A stretch of 64,000 bases of DNA from Sphingomonas sp. Leaf343 (GCF_001423765.1 NZ_LMPG01000001.1:192073-256072); one strand, 5' to 3'. Numbered from the stretch's first letter, positions 1-7,717 are shown. Notes: generated from the letters alone by a model not told the origin. A program made the numbers and translations.

Positions 1-940
1 GCGTCATGCCCCCGTCCGCCGCCGCGATCGCATCCTTCAGCGCGGCGAAGTCGGGTTTGCCGTCGCGGAACGCGACGATCTCGCCATCGATCAGCGCCGT
101 CCCCGGCAGCGCCGCCACCGCGTCGGCGATGCCGTCGAACTTGTCGCTCCCGTCGAGCCCGCTGCGGGTGAAGACCTTCGCCGACTTGCCGTCGCCCGCG
201 ACCAGCGTGCGATACCCGTCATATTTGATCTCGTGCAGCCACGCCGACCCGGCCGGCACCGCATCGACCAGCGTGCATAATTGCGGCTCGCGAAACACGG
301 GCGCGACCTTCCTGGCAGCCGCTTTCTTCGGCGCAGCCTTGCGCGTCTTGGGCGCAACCTTCGCCGCTGTCTTCCCCTCGGCGATCTCGCTCATCGTCCG
401 GCCGGTGGCGACACTGGTCAGCGCTTCCTCAACCAGCGTGTCGGTGCCGCCGGCGAACCCGTCCTCCACCTTGCGCAACAGCCAGTTCTCGCCGCGATCC
501 TTGCCGCGCGGTTTCAGGCGGATCAGTAGCCACTCGCCCCGCATCCGCTCGCCTTCCAGCACGAAATGCAGGTGGCCCTTGTCGATGTCCTTCGCCGACT
601 TTCCGGCGATCGGCGACCACGTCCCGCGGTCCCACAGCATCACCGTGCCGCCGCCATATTCCCCCTTGGGGATCGTCCCCTCGAACGTCGCATAGGACAG
701 GGGATGATCCTCGGTCCGCACCGCCAGCCGCTTTTCGCCGGGATCGAGGCTCGGCCCCCGCGTGACCGCCCAGCTTTTCAGGACGCCGTCGATCTCCAGC
801 CGGAAGTCCCAATGCAGCCGCGTCGCGTCATGCTTCTGGACCATGAAGCTGTTGCCGTTACCGGGTTCCAGCGTTCCCGCCGGCTCCGCGGTCTTCGTGA
901 AATCACGCTTGGCGTTGTAGCGTGCAAGTGCGTCCGTCAC
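1..940 (-). CDS. ligD: ATP-dependent DNA ligase LigD (N-terminal part, truncated by window edge)
   Basis: Multidomain DNA-end-joining enzyme that processes and seals breaks bridged by Ku. Translating from a GTG at 940 gives 313 residues before the window ends. Residues about 30-150 are the 3'-phosphoesterase domain, with H37, H43, D45 and H79 in the family context (QKHDATRLHWDFRLE, EDHPLSY). An Ala/Lys/Pro-rich linker covers about 185-213. The adenylation domain follows, with motif I HEIKYDGYR and nucleophile K239. Phosphoesterase first and ligase second is the Pseudomonas-type order, so a polymerase domain is expected beyond the edge, but that is inference. It lies 40 nt downstream of ku on the same strand, probably in one operon. 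The GTG start matches the usual N-terminus of the phosphoesterase domain. Confidence 0.95.
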   Translation of the reverse strand, partial: MTDALARYNAKRDFTKTAEPAGTLEPGNGNSFMVQKHDATRLHWDFRLEIDGVLKSWAVTRGPSLDPGEKRLAVRTEDHPLSYATFEGTIPKGEYGGGTVMLWDRGTWSPIAGKSAKDIDKGHLHFVLEGERMRGEWLLIRLKPRGKDRGENWLLRKVEDGFAGGTDTLVEEALTSVATGRTMSEIAEGKTAAKVAPKTRKAAPKKAAARKVAPVFREPQLCTLVDAVPAGSAWLHEIKYDGYRTLVAGDGKSAKVFTRSGLDGSDKFDGIADAVAALPGTALIDGEIVAFRDGKPDFAALKDAIAAADGGMT

Positions 941-944
941 CGGT

Positions 945-967
945 TCCCCTCCCCACCAGAGAGGGGA
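945..967. repeat. short C-rich intergenic hairpin (TCCCCTC-N9-GAGGGGA)
   Basis: Seven-base arms at 945-951 and 961-967 with a nine-base loop, in the ku-ligD gap. A near-identical hairpin occurs at 29274-29297 between glgC and glgA. There is no T run, so it is more likely a dispersed small inverted repeat than a terminator. Confidence 0.4.
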
Positions 968-979
968 GACGGCCAGCCC

Positions 980-1837
980 CTAAGCACGCTTCTTCGCCGC
1001 GGGTTTGCGGGCTGGAGCCTTCTTCGCCGCCTCCTTCTTCGCCGGTGCCGCCTTGTCGCCCATCGACTTTCGCAGCGCCGCCATCAGGTCGACCACGTTC
1101 GACCCCTTCGCGTCTCCCGTGTCCTTCTCCTCGATGATCTTCTTGCCGTTCGCCTTGCGCTTGCGCTCGATCAGTCCTTTCAGCGCATCGACGTAGCGGT
1201 CGTGAAATTCCTGCGGATCGAACGCCGCCGTTTTCCGGTCGATCAGCGCCTCCGCCAGATCGAGCAGTTCCGCGTCGGGCTTGTCGTCGGGGATCTCGCG
1301 GAAATAGCCCTGCGCCTTATGCACTTCGTCGGCGTAGCGCAGCGTCTCCAGCACCATGCCGCGTCCGCACGGCTTCAGGCTGACGACATATTCGCGGCCG
1401 CGCATCGCCAGCTGGCCCAGCCCGACTTTCTTCGTGCGCCGCAACGCCTCGCGCAGGACGATGAACGCTTCTTCCGCCAGATCGTCGGCAGGCACCACGA
1501 AATAGGGCTTTTCATAATAGAGCACGTCGATCTCGGACGCGTCGACGAACTGCGTCAGCTCCAGCGTCTTCTTCGATTCCAGCTTCACCGCGTCGATCTC
1601 GTCCTGCTCCAGCAGGACGTATTCGCCCTTCGACACCTCGTACCCCTTGACGATCTCGTCGACATCGACCGGACCCATGCCGGTCACGACCTTCTCGTAG
1701 GATATGGGCTTGCCGGAGGGCTCGTGGATCTGGCGGAACGAAACCGCCGCGCCGCTCTTGGTGGCGGAGTAGATTTCGACAGGAATGGACACCAGCGCCA
1801 ACCGGATCTGCCCCTGCCAATATGCGCGTGCCGCCAT
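980..1837 (-). CDS. ku: Non-homologous end-joining protein Ku
   Basis: Homodimeric ring protein that binds double-strand DNA ends and recruits LigD. The 285-residue product starts MAARAYWQGQIRLALVSIPV, the conserved opening of the bacterial Ku core, so I use the ATG at 1837 although the frame stays open upstream to about 2044. Length matches single-domain bacterial Ku (about 260-300). The last 20 or so residues are a Lys/Ala/Pro tail (ending KKAPARKPAAKKRA), the basic extension common in bacterial Ku that helps DNA binding. The gene is divergent from pdxH and is followed by ligD. A GGAAC-N16-CATT element lies upstream at 1864-1888, suggesting stress-sigma control. Confidence 0.97.
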   Translation of the reverse strand: MAARAYWQGQIRLALVSIPVEIYSATKSGAAVSFRQIHEPSGKPISYEKVVTGMGPVDVDEIVKGYEVSKGEYVLLEQDEIDAVKLESKKTLELTQFVDASEIDVLYYEKPYFVVPADDLAEEAFIVLREALRRTKKVGLGQLAMRGREYVVSLKPCGRGMVLETLRYADEVHKAQGYFREIPDDKPDAELLDLAEALIDRKTAAFDPQEFHDRYVDALKGLIERKRKANGKKIIEEKDTGDAKGSNVVDLMAALRKSMGDKAAPAKKEAAKKAPARKPAAKKRA

Positions 1838-1863
1838 GTTGTGATCCCCGATTATCCTGAATG

Positions 1864-1888
1864 AATGCGGAGCCTGCGGACTCGTTCC
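1864..1888 (-). promoter_or_regulatory. Putative EcfG (general stress sigma) promoter of ku
   Basis: On the minus strand GGAAC (1888-1884) is followed by a 16-base spacer (1868-1883) and CATT (1867-1864), then about 27 bases to the ku ATG. The alphaproteobacterial EcfG consensus is GGAAC-N16/17-CGTT, so the -10 has one mismatch. Prediction by eye only. Confidence 0.4.
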
Positions 1889-1919
1889 GTTCGCCGCGCG
1901 ATTGCGGTAAGGGCGGGGC

Positions 1920-2498
1920 ATGACCGACGACCCTTTCGCCCTGTTCGATACGTGGTTCGCGGAGGCACAGGCGTCCGAACCCAATGATCCCAACGCGATG
2001 GCGCTCGCCACTGCGGACGGGCAGGGGCATCCTTCGGTGCGCATGGTCCTGTTGAAGGGCCACGGTCCGGGCGGCTTCGTGTTCTACACCAACCGCGACG
2101 GGCGAAAGGCTGGCGACCTCGCCGCCAATCCGCACGCGGCGCTGCTGTTCCACTGGAAGTCGCTGCGCCGGCAGGTGCGGATCGAGGGACCCGTGTCGCT
2201 TGCCACCGAGGCGCAGTCGGACGCCTATTATGCCAGCCGCGGTCGCGACTCGCAGCTTGGCGCATGGGCGTCGGAGCAATCGCGGCCTCTCGACTCGCGC
2301 GAGACGTTCAAGGGTCGCTTCGACGAGATGAAAGCCCGGTTCGAGGGGCAGGACATTCCCCGCCCGCCCTTCTGGGGCGGCTATGTCGTCGCGCCGAAAC
2401 AGATCGAATTCTGGCAGGACCGTGCGCACCGGTTGCACGAGCGTCGACTGTTCGTGCGCCAGGACGGCGGCTGGACGGAAGGGTTGCTCTACCCATGA
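1920..2498 (+). CDS. pdxH: Pyridoxamine 5'-phosphate oxidase
   Basis: FMN-dependent oxidase converting pyridoxine or pyridoxamine 5'-phosphate to pyridoxal 5'-phosphate, the last step of vitamin B6 salvage. The 192-residue product has the split-barrel FMN-binding pattern: PSVRMVLLKG near residue 38, FVFYTNRDGRKAGDL near 57, and HWKSLRRQVRIEG near 80. The C-terminal PdxH signature FWQDRAHRLHERRLFVR is also present. Length is slightly short of the E. coli enzyme (218), as is usual in this group. Its TGA overlaps the ATG of the downstream cation transporter (ATGA), so the two are probably translated from one message. It is divergent from ku. Confidence 0.96.
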   Translation: MTDDPFALFDTWFAEAQASEPNDPNAMALATADGQGHPSVRMVLLKGHGPGGFVFYTNRDGRKAGDLAANPHAALLFHWKSLRRQVRIEGPVSLATEAQSDAYYASRGRDSQLGAWASEQSRPLDSRETFKGRFDEMKARFEGQDIPRPPFWGGYVVAPKQIEFWQDRAHRLHERRLFVRQDGGWTEGLLYP

Positions 2499-3448
2499 CT
2501 CAGGAAGAACGTCGTCTCGCGCTGCCGCTCGCCACGCGCGCGGCGCTGGCCAGCGTTGCGATGGCGCTGTTCCTGCTGGCGCTCAAGGGCTTCGCCGCGT
2601 GGCACACGGGCTCGGTCGCGATGCTGGGTTCGCTGGCGGATACCGGGCTCGACCTGCTCGCCAGCCTCGTGACGCTGTACGGCGTGCGGCTGGCGGCGAC
2701 GCCGGCCGATCACGACCACCGGTTCGGCCATGGCAAGGCGGAGGCGCTGGCGGCGCTGTTCCAGGTCGGCCTCATCACCGCGTCCGCCGCCGGCATCGGC
2801 TGGCGGGCGCTCATGGCTCTGGGCGAGACCGCACCGACGCAAGATGCGGAATTCGGCATCGGCGTGTCGATCGTCGCGATCGGCGCGACCGTGCTGCTGC
2901 TCTGGTATCAGCGGCGGATCATCCGCCAGACCGGATCGGTCGCGATCATGGCGGACAACGTCCATTACCAGTCGGACGTGTTGCTCAACGGATCGGTGAT
3001 CGCCGCCCTGATCCTCGACCAGTATCTCGGCTGGCACGGTGCCGACGCGCTGTTCGGCATCGCCATCGCCGCGTGGCTCGCCTGGGGGGCGTTTCAGGCG
3101 TCTTCCAATGCGATCGACCAGTTGATGGACAAGGAGTGGCCGGAGGATCAGCGATCCGCCTTCCTCGACATCGCCGCGCGTCAGCCGGGGCTACGCGGCA
3201 TTCACGACTTCCGCACGCGCCGCTCCGGCAGCCACGATTTCGCGCAATTCCATATGGAGGTCGATCCGACCATCACCGTCGCGCGCGCCCACGACCTCGT
3301 CGAATCGGTCGAGCGCAACCTGAAACGGGCCTTCCCGAAGGTGGAGGTGCTGATCCACCTCGATCCGGAGGGCCATGTCGACACCGACAACCCGCTGGTG
3401 GAGGCCGACGTGACGCCGCACTGGTTCAGCAAGCGCGTGGGATATTGA
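2495..3448 (+). CDS. Cation diffusion facilitator family transporter (FieF/YiiP-like)
   Basis: Inner-membrane divalent-metal/proton antiporter, probably for Zn, Fe or related ions. The 317-residue product has the CDF layout: about six hydrophobic segments, then a cytoplasmic C-terminal domain. The first metal-site motif is SLADTGLDLLAS (D-x3-D), and the second is NVHYQSDVLLN (H-x3-D). The family motif DHDHRFGHGKAEALAAL lies between TM2 and TM3. These match FieF/YiiP, but substrate cannot be read from sequence. The start is the ATG overlapping the pdxH stop, although the frame is open further upstream inside pdxH. Confidence 0.92.
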   Translation: MTQEERRLALPLATRAALASVAMALFLLALKGFAAWHTGSVAMLGSLADTGLDLLASLVTLYGVRLAATPADHDHRFGHGKAEALAALFQVGLITASAAGIGWRALMALGETAPTQDAEFGIGVSIVAIGATVLLLWYQRRIIRQTGSVAIMADNVHYQSDVLLNGSVIAALILDQYLGWHGADALFGIAIAAWLAWGAFQASSNAIDQLMDKEWPEDQRSAFLDIAARQPGLRGIHDFRTRRSGSHDFAQFHMEVDPTITVARAHDLVESVERNLKRAFPKVEVLIHLDPEGHVDTDNPLVEADVTPHWFSKRVGY

Positions 3449-3450
3449 CG

Positions 3451-4248
3451 ATGCGGATACCCTTCACTCAGGTCGACGCGTTCGCCGATGCGCCGTTTAC
3501 GGGCAATCCGGCGGCGGTGATGCCGCTGTCGGCGTGGCTGGCCGACGACGTGCTGCTGAAGATCGCGCAGGAGAACAATCTCAGCGAAACCGCCTTCCTC
3601 GTCCCTGCCGAGGACGACGATGCCGATTTCGAGCTGCGCTGGTTCACCCCGGGCGCGGAGGTCGTGTTGTGCGGCCACGCCACGCTGGCCAGCGGTCATG
3701 TCGTGCTCTCGTCCGATCCGGCGCTGCTCAAGGTCCGCTTCCGCACGCGCAAGGCGGGGATGCTGGAGGTTGCGCGGCAGGATGACGGCTACACACTGTC
3801 GCTGCCTGCCTGGGGGCCGTCGCCGCGTGCGATGCCGGGGCTGGTCGAGGCGCTGGGGATCACCGGCACCGCCGACATCCTGTGGCACGAACATGGCTAC
3901 GCACTGATCGTGGTGGAGGACGAGGGAGTCGTCCGCAATCTCGATCCGGACCAGCGTGCGCTCGCCGCGCTGGAGCCGATGGTTGCGGTCGTCACCGCGC
4001 CGGGCGCGACCACCGACATCGTCAGCCGCGTGTTCACGCCCGCTTACGGCATCGACGAGGACCCCGTGACCGGCTCCGCTCATGCGCTTGCCGTGCCATA
4101 TTGGGCAGATCGCTTGGATCGTGACACGATGACCGCGTTTCAGGCCAGCGCGCGTGGCGGGCACCTGACCTGCCGCCTTGCCGGCGACCGCGTCGTGCTG
4201 GGGGGGCAGTGCGTCACCGTTATCGAGGGCACGTTCCTTCTGCCCTGA
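3451..4248 (+). CDS. PhzF family isomerase/epimerase-like protein
   Basis: Member of the PhzF fold (two diaminopimelate-epimerase-like halves). Family members act as isomerases or epimerases on small acids, and the physiological substrate of most is unknown. The 265-residue protein starts 2 nt after the CDF stop. It shows DAFADAPFTGNPAAVM at the N-terminus, the catalytic glutamate in NNLSETAF (E46), the cysteine/glycine loop VVLCGHATLASGH (about 72-83), and DPVTGSAHA near residue 204. Nothing nearby suggests phenazine synthesis, so the phzF name should not be read as function. It ends a three-gene plus-strand set and is followed by a strong terminator. Confidence 0.88.
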   Translation: MRIPFTQVDAFADAPFTGNPAAVMPLSAWLADDVLLKIAQENNLSETAFLVPAEDDDADFELRWFTPGAEVVLCGHATLASGHVVLSSDPALLKVRFRTRKAGMLEVARQDDGYTLSLPAWGPSPRAMPGLVEALGITGTADILWHEHGYALIVVEDEGVVRNLDPDQRALAALEPMVAVVTAPGATTDIVSRVFTPAYGIDEDPVTGSAHALAVPYWADRLDRDTMTAFQASARGGHLTCRLAGDRVVLGGQCVTVIEGTFLLP

Positions 4249-4254
4249 GTATAC

Positions 4255-4387
4255 GATTGCAACATTTGCAACTATGATGGATCAAGTTGCACTTGCGAAG
4301 AGCCGCGCTGCGCTGCACAAAGAGCGTGCCTTTCAGGCATCCTCTCCTAAAAACTTACACAGGCCGGCTTGTCCGGCCTTTTTTTTT
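4255..4387 (+). ncRNA. Candidate small RNA, or structured 3' UTR of the phzF-like gene
   Basis: This non-coding stretch is AT-richer than its surroundings. It opens with two direct copies of TTGCAAC (4257-4263 and 4266-4272) and a TATGAT box (4273-4278). It carries a pyrimidine-rich CCTCTCCT (4341-4348), which could pair with Shine-Dalgarno sequences, and ends in a textbook intrinsic terminator. This layout fits an anti-SD small RNA of the kind known in alphaproteobacteria. No good -35 is visible 17 bases before TATGAT, so it may instead be a 3' UTR product. Confidence 0.35.
4361..4387 (+). terminator. Intrinsic terminator
   Basis: AGGCCGG (4361-4367), a five-base loop, CCGGCCT (4373-4379), then an uninterrupted run of nine T. 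It ends transcription from the phzF-like gene or from the candidate small RNA. Confidence 0.85.
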
Positions 4388-4493
4388 GCCCGACGCTGAT
4401 CTACGCAGCGCCCGACTGTCGCGGTCGCCGTCAAAAAAAGACGAATTCTGGAGCGGAGCCGCCGGCAAGACCGGCACCGGCGAACACGACAGC

Positions 4494-4533
4494 GGCGGGA
4501 GATCGAGCGCACCGGCATGCGCTCTCTCCCGCC
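4494..4533 (-). terminator. Long hairpin just after mnmA, possible terminator
   Basis: Arms GGCGGGAGA-(TC bulge)-GAGCGCA and TGCGCTC-TCTCCCGCC give a 16-bp stem with a six-base loop. It lies 13 bases past the mnmA stop on the minus strand. There is no T run, so termination is uncertain. Confidence 0.4.
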
Positions 4534-4546
4534 TGAATCCCTGATG

Positions 4547-5653
4547 TTATGCGGCCTGTAGCGCCGCCTCCGTCGCGGCGATCCAGCCGCCGCCCAACAC
4601 GCGCTCGCCCGCATACAGCACCGCAGCCTGACCCGGTGCGACGCCATATTCCGCCGAATCGAAGCTCAACCGTCCGCCGTTCAGCTGCGCGGGCACCGGC
4701 CGGGCCATCGATCGCACCTTCGCCGTCAGCGGTCCGGTATGATTTCCGCCGATCCAGTTGACGTTCTCCAGCGCCGCCGCCGTCACGGCCAGCGCCGCGC
4801 GGGGGCCGACGACGACGCGCTTCGATTCGGGTTCCAGCCGCACCACGTAGAGCGGCTCCGGCGTGCCGCCGATCTCCAGCCCCCGCCGCTGCCCCACCGT
4901 GAAGTGGATCAACCCGCGATGCCGCCCGAGTGTGCGGCCCGACAGATCGACGATCTCCCCCGCGGTATCCGCGTCGGGCCGCAGCTTGCGGACGAGGCCC
5001 GCGTAATCGCCATCGGGCACGAAGCAGATATCCTGACTATCCGGCTTGGCGGCGACGCCCAGCCCCAGTTCCGCCGCGATCTCGCGCACCCGCGCCTTGG
5101 GCAGGCCGCCGAGGGGAAAGCGGAGATAGTCGAGCTGCTCCTGCGTGGTCGCGAACAGGAAATAGCTCTGGTCGCGCGCCGGGTCCGCACCGCGATGCAG
5201 TTCCGCGCCGCCCTGACCGTCCACGCGGCGCACATAATGGCCAGTCGCGAGGCAATCCGCGCCCAGCTCGCGCGCCAGCGCCAGCAGATCGGTGAATTTC
5301 GGTCCGGTGTTGCACGAAACGCACGGGATCGGCGTGCGCCCCGCCAGATACTCGTCGGCGAATTTATCGACCACGTCGCGCCGGAACGCACTCTCGTGAT
5401 CGAACACGTAATGCGCGATGCCCAGCCGGTCGCATACCGCGCGCGCATCGCGGATGTCGCGCCCGGCGCAGCAACTGCCCGCGCGCCCGACCGCCTCGCC
5501 ATGGTCGTAGAGTTGCAGCGTCACGCCGATCGTCTCTGCCCCGGTGCGCGCCGCCAGTGCCGCCACGACCGAGCTGTCGACGCCGCCGGACATGGCGACG
5601 ACGATGCGCCGTGCGCGGATATCGCCGCCCAATTGAAAGTCGGTGTCGTCCAT
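4547..5653 (-). CDS. mnmA: tRNA-specific 2-thiouridylase MnmA
   Basis: ATP-dependent sulfur transferase that makes 2-thiouridine at wobble position 34 of Lys, Glu and Gln tRNAs. The 368-residue product has the PP-loop SGGVDSS at 22-28. The catalytic pair lies in [11 protein letters not shown] (C114) and DSQDICFVP (C210). The 3-stranded C-terminal domain follows. I use the ATG at 5653: [10 protein letters not shown] leads directly into the Rossmann strand [10 protein letters not shown], while the frame open to 5764 gives a non-conserved extension. It is divergent from the small ORFs leading into sciP, with a strong hairpin after its stop. Confidence 0.96.
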   Translation of the reverse strand: MDDTDFQLGGDIRARRIVVAMSGGVDSSVVAALAARTGAETIGVTLQLYDHGEAVGRAGSCCAGRDIRDARAVCDRLGIAHYVFDHESAFRRDVVDKFADEYLAGRTPIPCVSCNTGPKFTDLLALARELGADCLATGHYVRRVDGQGGAELHRGADPARDQSYFLFATTQEQLDYLRFPLGGLPKARVREIAAELGLGVAAKPDSQDICFVPDGDYAGLVRKLRPDADTAGEIVDLSGRTLGRHRGLIHFTVGQRRGLEIGGTPEPLYVVRLEPESKRVVVGPRAALAVTAAALENVNWIGGNHTGPLTAKVRSMARPVPAQLNGGRLSFDSAEYGVAPGQAAVLYAGERVLGGGWIAATEAALQAA

Positions 5654-5731
5654 CGTTCCCGCCACATAGGGGCGGGGGGCCGCAATGGCGAGCCGTACGG
5701 CCGGTCGGCTAGCGTGCTTTACCGGACCTTC

Positions 5732-6019
5732 ATGCCCCTCCGCTACAGGTTGGCGACTACCCACCCGCCTGTTTCGGAAAGACGTGCCGCCTTGGACCTC
5801 AGCTTCTCCTTCGATCGCGATGCCGAGCCGGTGGCGTGGCAGGGCGATCTGGCGGTGTTGATGATCGGCGTGCGGGCGCGCCAGTCCGCCAGCCGGACGG
5901 CCGTGGCGCAGGCGGCGGGGGATGCGGTGCAGCGTCCCGCGCCGTCGGCGTTCGCGCCGGAGAACGGTAGTTTCAACGGCCAGGTGGCGGCCGCGATAAC
6001 GCGTTGGAAGGACGAATGA
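5732..6019 (+). CDS. Small hypothetical protein upstream of sciP
   Basis: An open frame of 95 codons. From about residue 21 ([10 protein letters not shown]) onward codon use is strongly GC at third positions, as in genuine genes here, so the 3' part is probably coding. The true start may be the TTG near 5792, giving about 75 residues. The ATG at 5732 lacks a good ribosome site, while a GGAAAGA lies before the TTG. No signal peptide, membrane segment or recognised domain. Its TGA overlaps the ATG of the next tiny ORF (ATGA), which argues for an operon running into sciP. Function unknown. Confidence 0.5.
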   Translation: MPLRYRLATTHPPVSERRAALDLSFSFDRDAEPVAWQGDLAVLMIGVRARQSASRTAVAQAAGDAVQRPAPSAFAPENGSFNGQVAAAITRWKDE

Positions 6020-6120
6020 AGAGCGCGTTTACCGTGGGATTTCAGGCGATCTTCAAGACCAGCCCTTACTCCCAAGTCATCGAGTTCGTGAAGGGGGCCC
6101 CCCGCCCCGACAGAGGTTGA
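6016..6120 (+). CDS. Putative 34-residue small protein between the 95-codon ORF and sciP
   Basis: ATG at 6016 overlaps the preceding stop as ATGA and is preceded by GGAAGGACGA, a good Shine-Dalgarno. Translation is [15 protein letters not shown] followed by a short polar tail, ending 2 nt before the sciP ATG. Such tight coupling on both sides is unusual for chance. It could also be a leader peptide that couples translation to sciP. No family recognised, and a 34-codon frame can arise by chance. Confidence 0.42.
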   Translation: MKSAFTVGFQAIFKTSPYSQVIEFVKGAPRPDRG

Positions 6121-6122
6121 GT

Positions 6123-6422
6123 ATGATCGAGAACCAGAAGATCCGTCCGGCGAAAGTCATCGGCCCCCTTGGAGAGCCGTTGACGCTGGACACCCTGCCG
6201 CCGCCGGGCACGACCCGATGGGTCGTGCGTCGCAAGGCGGAAGTGGTCGCGGCGGTGAATGGCGGCCTGTTGTCGGTCGACGAGGTGTGCGAGCGTTATG
6301 GCCTGACCATGGAGGAGTTCGCCGGCTGGCAGCGGGCGATCGATCGTTCGGGTATGCCGGGCCTGCGCGTCACGCGCATCCAGCACTATCGTTCCCTGTA
6401 CGAGCGCCAGCAACGCTATTAA
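6123..6422 (+). CDS. sciP: CtrA inhibitor SciP (DUF1153 family)
   Basis: Small helix-turn-helix protein. In Caulobacter SciP binds the cell-cycle master regulator CtrA and blocks activation of its promoters in G1. The 99-residue product carries the family's nearly invariant opening (ENQKIRPAKVIGPLGEPLTL) and the HTH-containing core WVVRRKAEVVAAVNGGLLS. The tail GMPGLRVTRIQHYR is also conserved. The start is the ATG at 6123, preceded by AGAGG; a TTG two codons upstream is open but unneeded. SciP is specific to alphaproteobacteria and supports the taxonomic call. In sphingomonads CtrA controls motility and DNA-exchange genes more than viability, so its role here may differ from Caulobacter. Confidence 0.9.
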   Translation: MIENQKIRPAKVIGPLGEPLTLDTLPPPGTTRWVVRRKAEVVAAVNGGLLSVDEVCERYGLTMEEFAGWQRAIDRSGMPGLRVTRIQHYRSLYERQQRY

Positions 6423-6451
6423 AAATCCCCGTTACGAATCAGATCGCAGGC

Positions 6452-6476
6452 GGAACATAAATCAACGCCACCGATT
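6452..6476 (+). promoter_or_regulatory. Putative EcfG promoter of the glsB-like gene
   Basis: GGAAC at 6452-6456, 16-base spacer, GATT at 6473-6476, about 45 bases before the ATG. The -35 is perfect and the -10 is an imperfect CGTT. GlsB/YeaQ proteins are common general-stress targets, which fits. Confidence 0.42.
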
Positions 6477-6521
6477 TGTACCTTCATCGCCCGTATGATG
6501 GGCATAATGGAGGGAAGTAAA

Positions 6522-6779
6522 ATGGGTATCATCCTTTGGCTCATCATCGGCGGCGTCATCGGCTGGCTGGCCAGCATCATCATGCGGACGGACGCGCAGC
6601 AGGGCATCTTCCTGAACATCGTCGTGGGCATCATCGGCGCCTTTATCGGCGGGCTCATCATCAGTGGCGGTTCGATCAACAACGCGCCGCTGAACGTCAC
6701 GTCGTTCCTGGTGTCGCTGCTGGGTGCGGTGGTCCTGCTCGGGATCGTCAACTTGGTGCGTCGCGGTAGCGTGCGCTAA
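6522..6779 (+). CDS. GlsB/YeaQ/YmgE family stress-response membrane protein
   Basis: 85-residue inner-membrane protein of the transglycosylase-associated (UPF0410) family, induced by general stress in many bacteria but without a defined biochemical activity. Three hydrophobic segments are visible: IILWLIIGGVIGWLASII, then IFLNIVVGIIGAFIGGLII, then a C-terminal segment SFLVSLLGAVVLLGIVNLV ending in RRGSVR. The glycine-rich helices are typical. I use the ATG at 6522, which follows GGAGGGAAG at good spacing; an in-frame ATG further upstream would add a short unneeded extension. A GGAAC-N16-GATT box precedes it and an intrinsic terminator follows. Confidence 0.9.
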   Translation: MGIILWLIIGGVIGWLASIIMRTDAQQGIFLNIVVGIIGAFIGGLIISGGSINNAPLNVTSFLVSLLGAVVLLGIVNLVRRGSVR

Positions 6780-6832
6780 TACGGACGCATCACCGCCAGC
6801 CTGGATGGCGGCAGATCGTCACTACGGGAATA

Positions 6833-6864
6833 GGGGCCGCCGGCTAAGCCGGAGGCCCCGTTTT
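6833..6864. terminator. Intrinsic terminator after the glsB-like gene
   Basis: GGGGCC and CCGGC arms pair with GCCGG and GGCCCC around a TAA loop with one mismatch, followed by GTTTT. It sits between the convergent glsB-like and SIMPL genes. The clear T run serves the plus strand. Confidence 0.75.
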
Positions 6865-6870
6865 CATCTA

Positions 6871-7611
6871 TTAATGTCCGAGCAGGAAGCGGACCCGCAG
6901 CGTGGCGGTGATATCCTTTTCGCCGGGCACGATCTTCGTCGCCGAATCCATCATCTGCGCGCGCGCCGCGAGGAAGATCGGCGGCCGGTCCGGGCCGCCG
7001 GCATCCTGGCCCGCCTCGTCGATCGACACGATCCGGACGACGCGCATCCCGGCCGCTCTGGCATAGAGCTCCGCGCGTGCCCGCGCCCGCTTGACCGCGT
7101 CGGTCCGTGCCTCATCCAGCGCAGCCTCCGGCTGATCGACTGACAGGTTTGGTCCGTCGATCTGATTCGCGCCCTGTGCCACCAGCGTGTCGAGAACCGT
7201 GCCCGCCTTGCCGATGTCGCGGAAACGGATGCTGACGCTGTTGGTCGCCTGATACCCGGTGATGACCGGCGGCTGGTTATCCTGATAGCGATATTGCGGC
7301 GACAGCTGAACCGATGCCGTCGCCAGATCTCGCGGCTGCACGCCCGCCTTGCGCAGGGCGGCGACCACCTTCTCCATCGCATTGCTGTTCGTGGTCAGCG
7401 CCTGCGCCGCAGTCGTCCCCTGCGTCACCACGCCCGCGCGAATCGTCGCGAGGTCCGGGACGCGCGTCGTCCGCCCCTCCGCCGTAATGTCGAGCACGGT
7501 CCCCTCCGCCGGAATCATCGGCGCGACGCCGGGCACCGTCTGCGCGGCAGCGGGGGACATCGCCACCGGCGTCAGACCCGCGGCGACGAGGGCGAATGTG
7601 GTAAGGCGCAT
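6871..7611 (-). CDS. SIMPL domain-containing periplasmic protein (DUF541)
   Basis: 246 residues with a cleavable signal peptide (MRLTTFALVAAGLTPVAMSPAAAQ), then a single SIMPL domain. Family landmarks are visible: GTVLDITAEGRTTRVPDLATIRAGV at the start, SVQLSPQYRYQDNQPPVITGYQA in the middle, and the repeated AR-rich helix KRARARAELYARAAGM. The E. coli relative YggE lowers oxidative stress, but the molecular activity is unknown. I chose the ATG at 7611 because it begins the signal peptide and follows GGGAGAAG; the frame runs open to 7668. It is divergent from the RND operon, so their promoters share the 7612-7794 interval. Confidence 0.85.
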   Translation of the reverse strand: MRLTTFALVAAGLTPVAMSPAAAQTVPGVAPMIPAEGTVLDITAEGRTTRVPDLATIRAGVVTQGTTAAQALTTNSNAMEKVVAALRKAGVQPRDLATASVQLSPQYRYQDNQPPVITGYQATNSVSIRFRDIGKAGTVLDTLVAQGANQIDGPNLSVDQPEAALDEARTDAVKRARARAELYARAAGMRVVRIVSIDEAGQDAGGPDRPPIFLAARAQMMDSATKIVPGEKDITATLRVRFLLGH

Positions 7612-7717
7612 GGACTTCTCCCGAGGGTCACGAAACGGATACACACCCCATGACGCGACCACAGACAACCCGCGATGAACGGGGAAGACGCCATTAGGAT
7701 ATGATACTGGCCCCCTA

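Noticed and set aside
566..1864. A 432-codon plus-strand frame opposite ligD and ku
   Set aside because: Same antisense artefact; the opposite strand encodes clear Ku and LigD motifs.
3451..4248. Phenazine biosynthesis from the PhzF-like gene
   Set aside because: No other phz genes are present; the family is broad and mostly of unknown substrate.
4274..4399. A short ORF starting at an ATG before the phzF-like terminator
   Set aside because: It reads straight through the intrinsic terminator hairpin and T run, so it is not a plausible coding sequence; the region is better treated as non-coding RNA.
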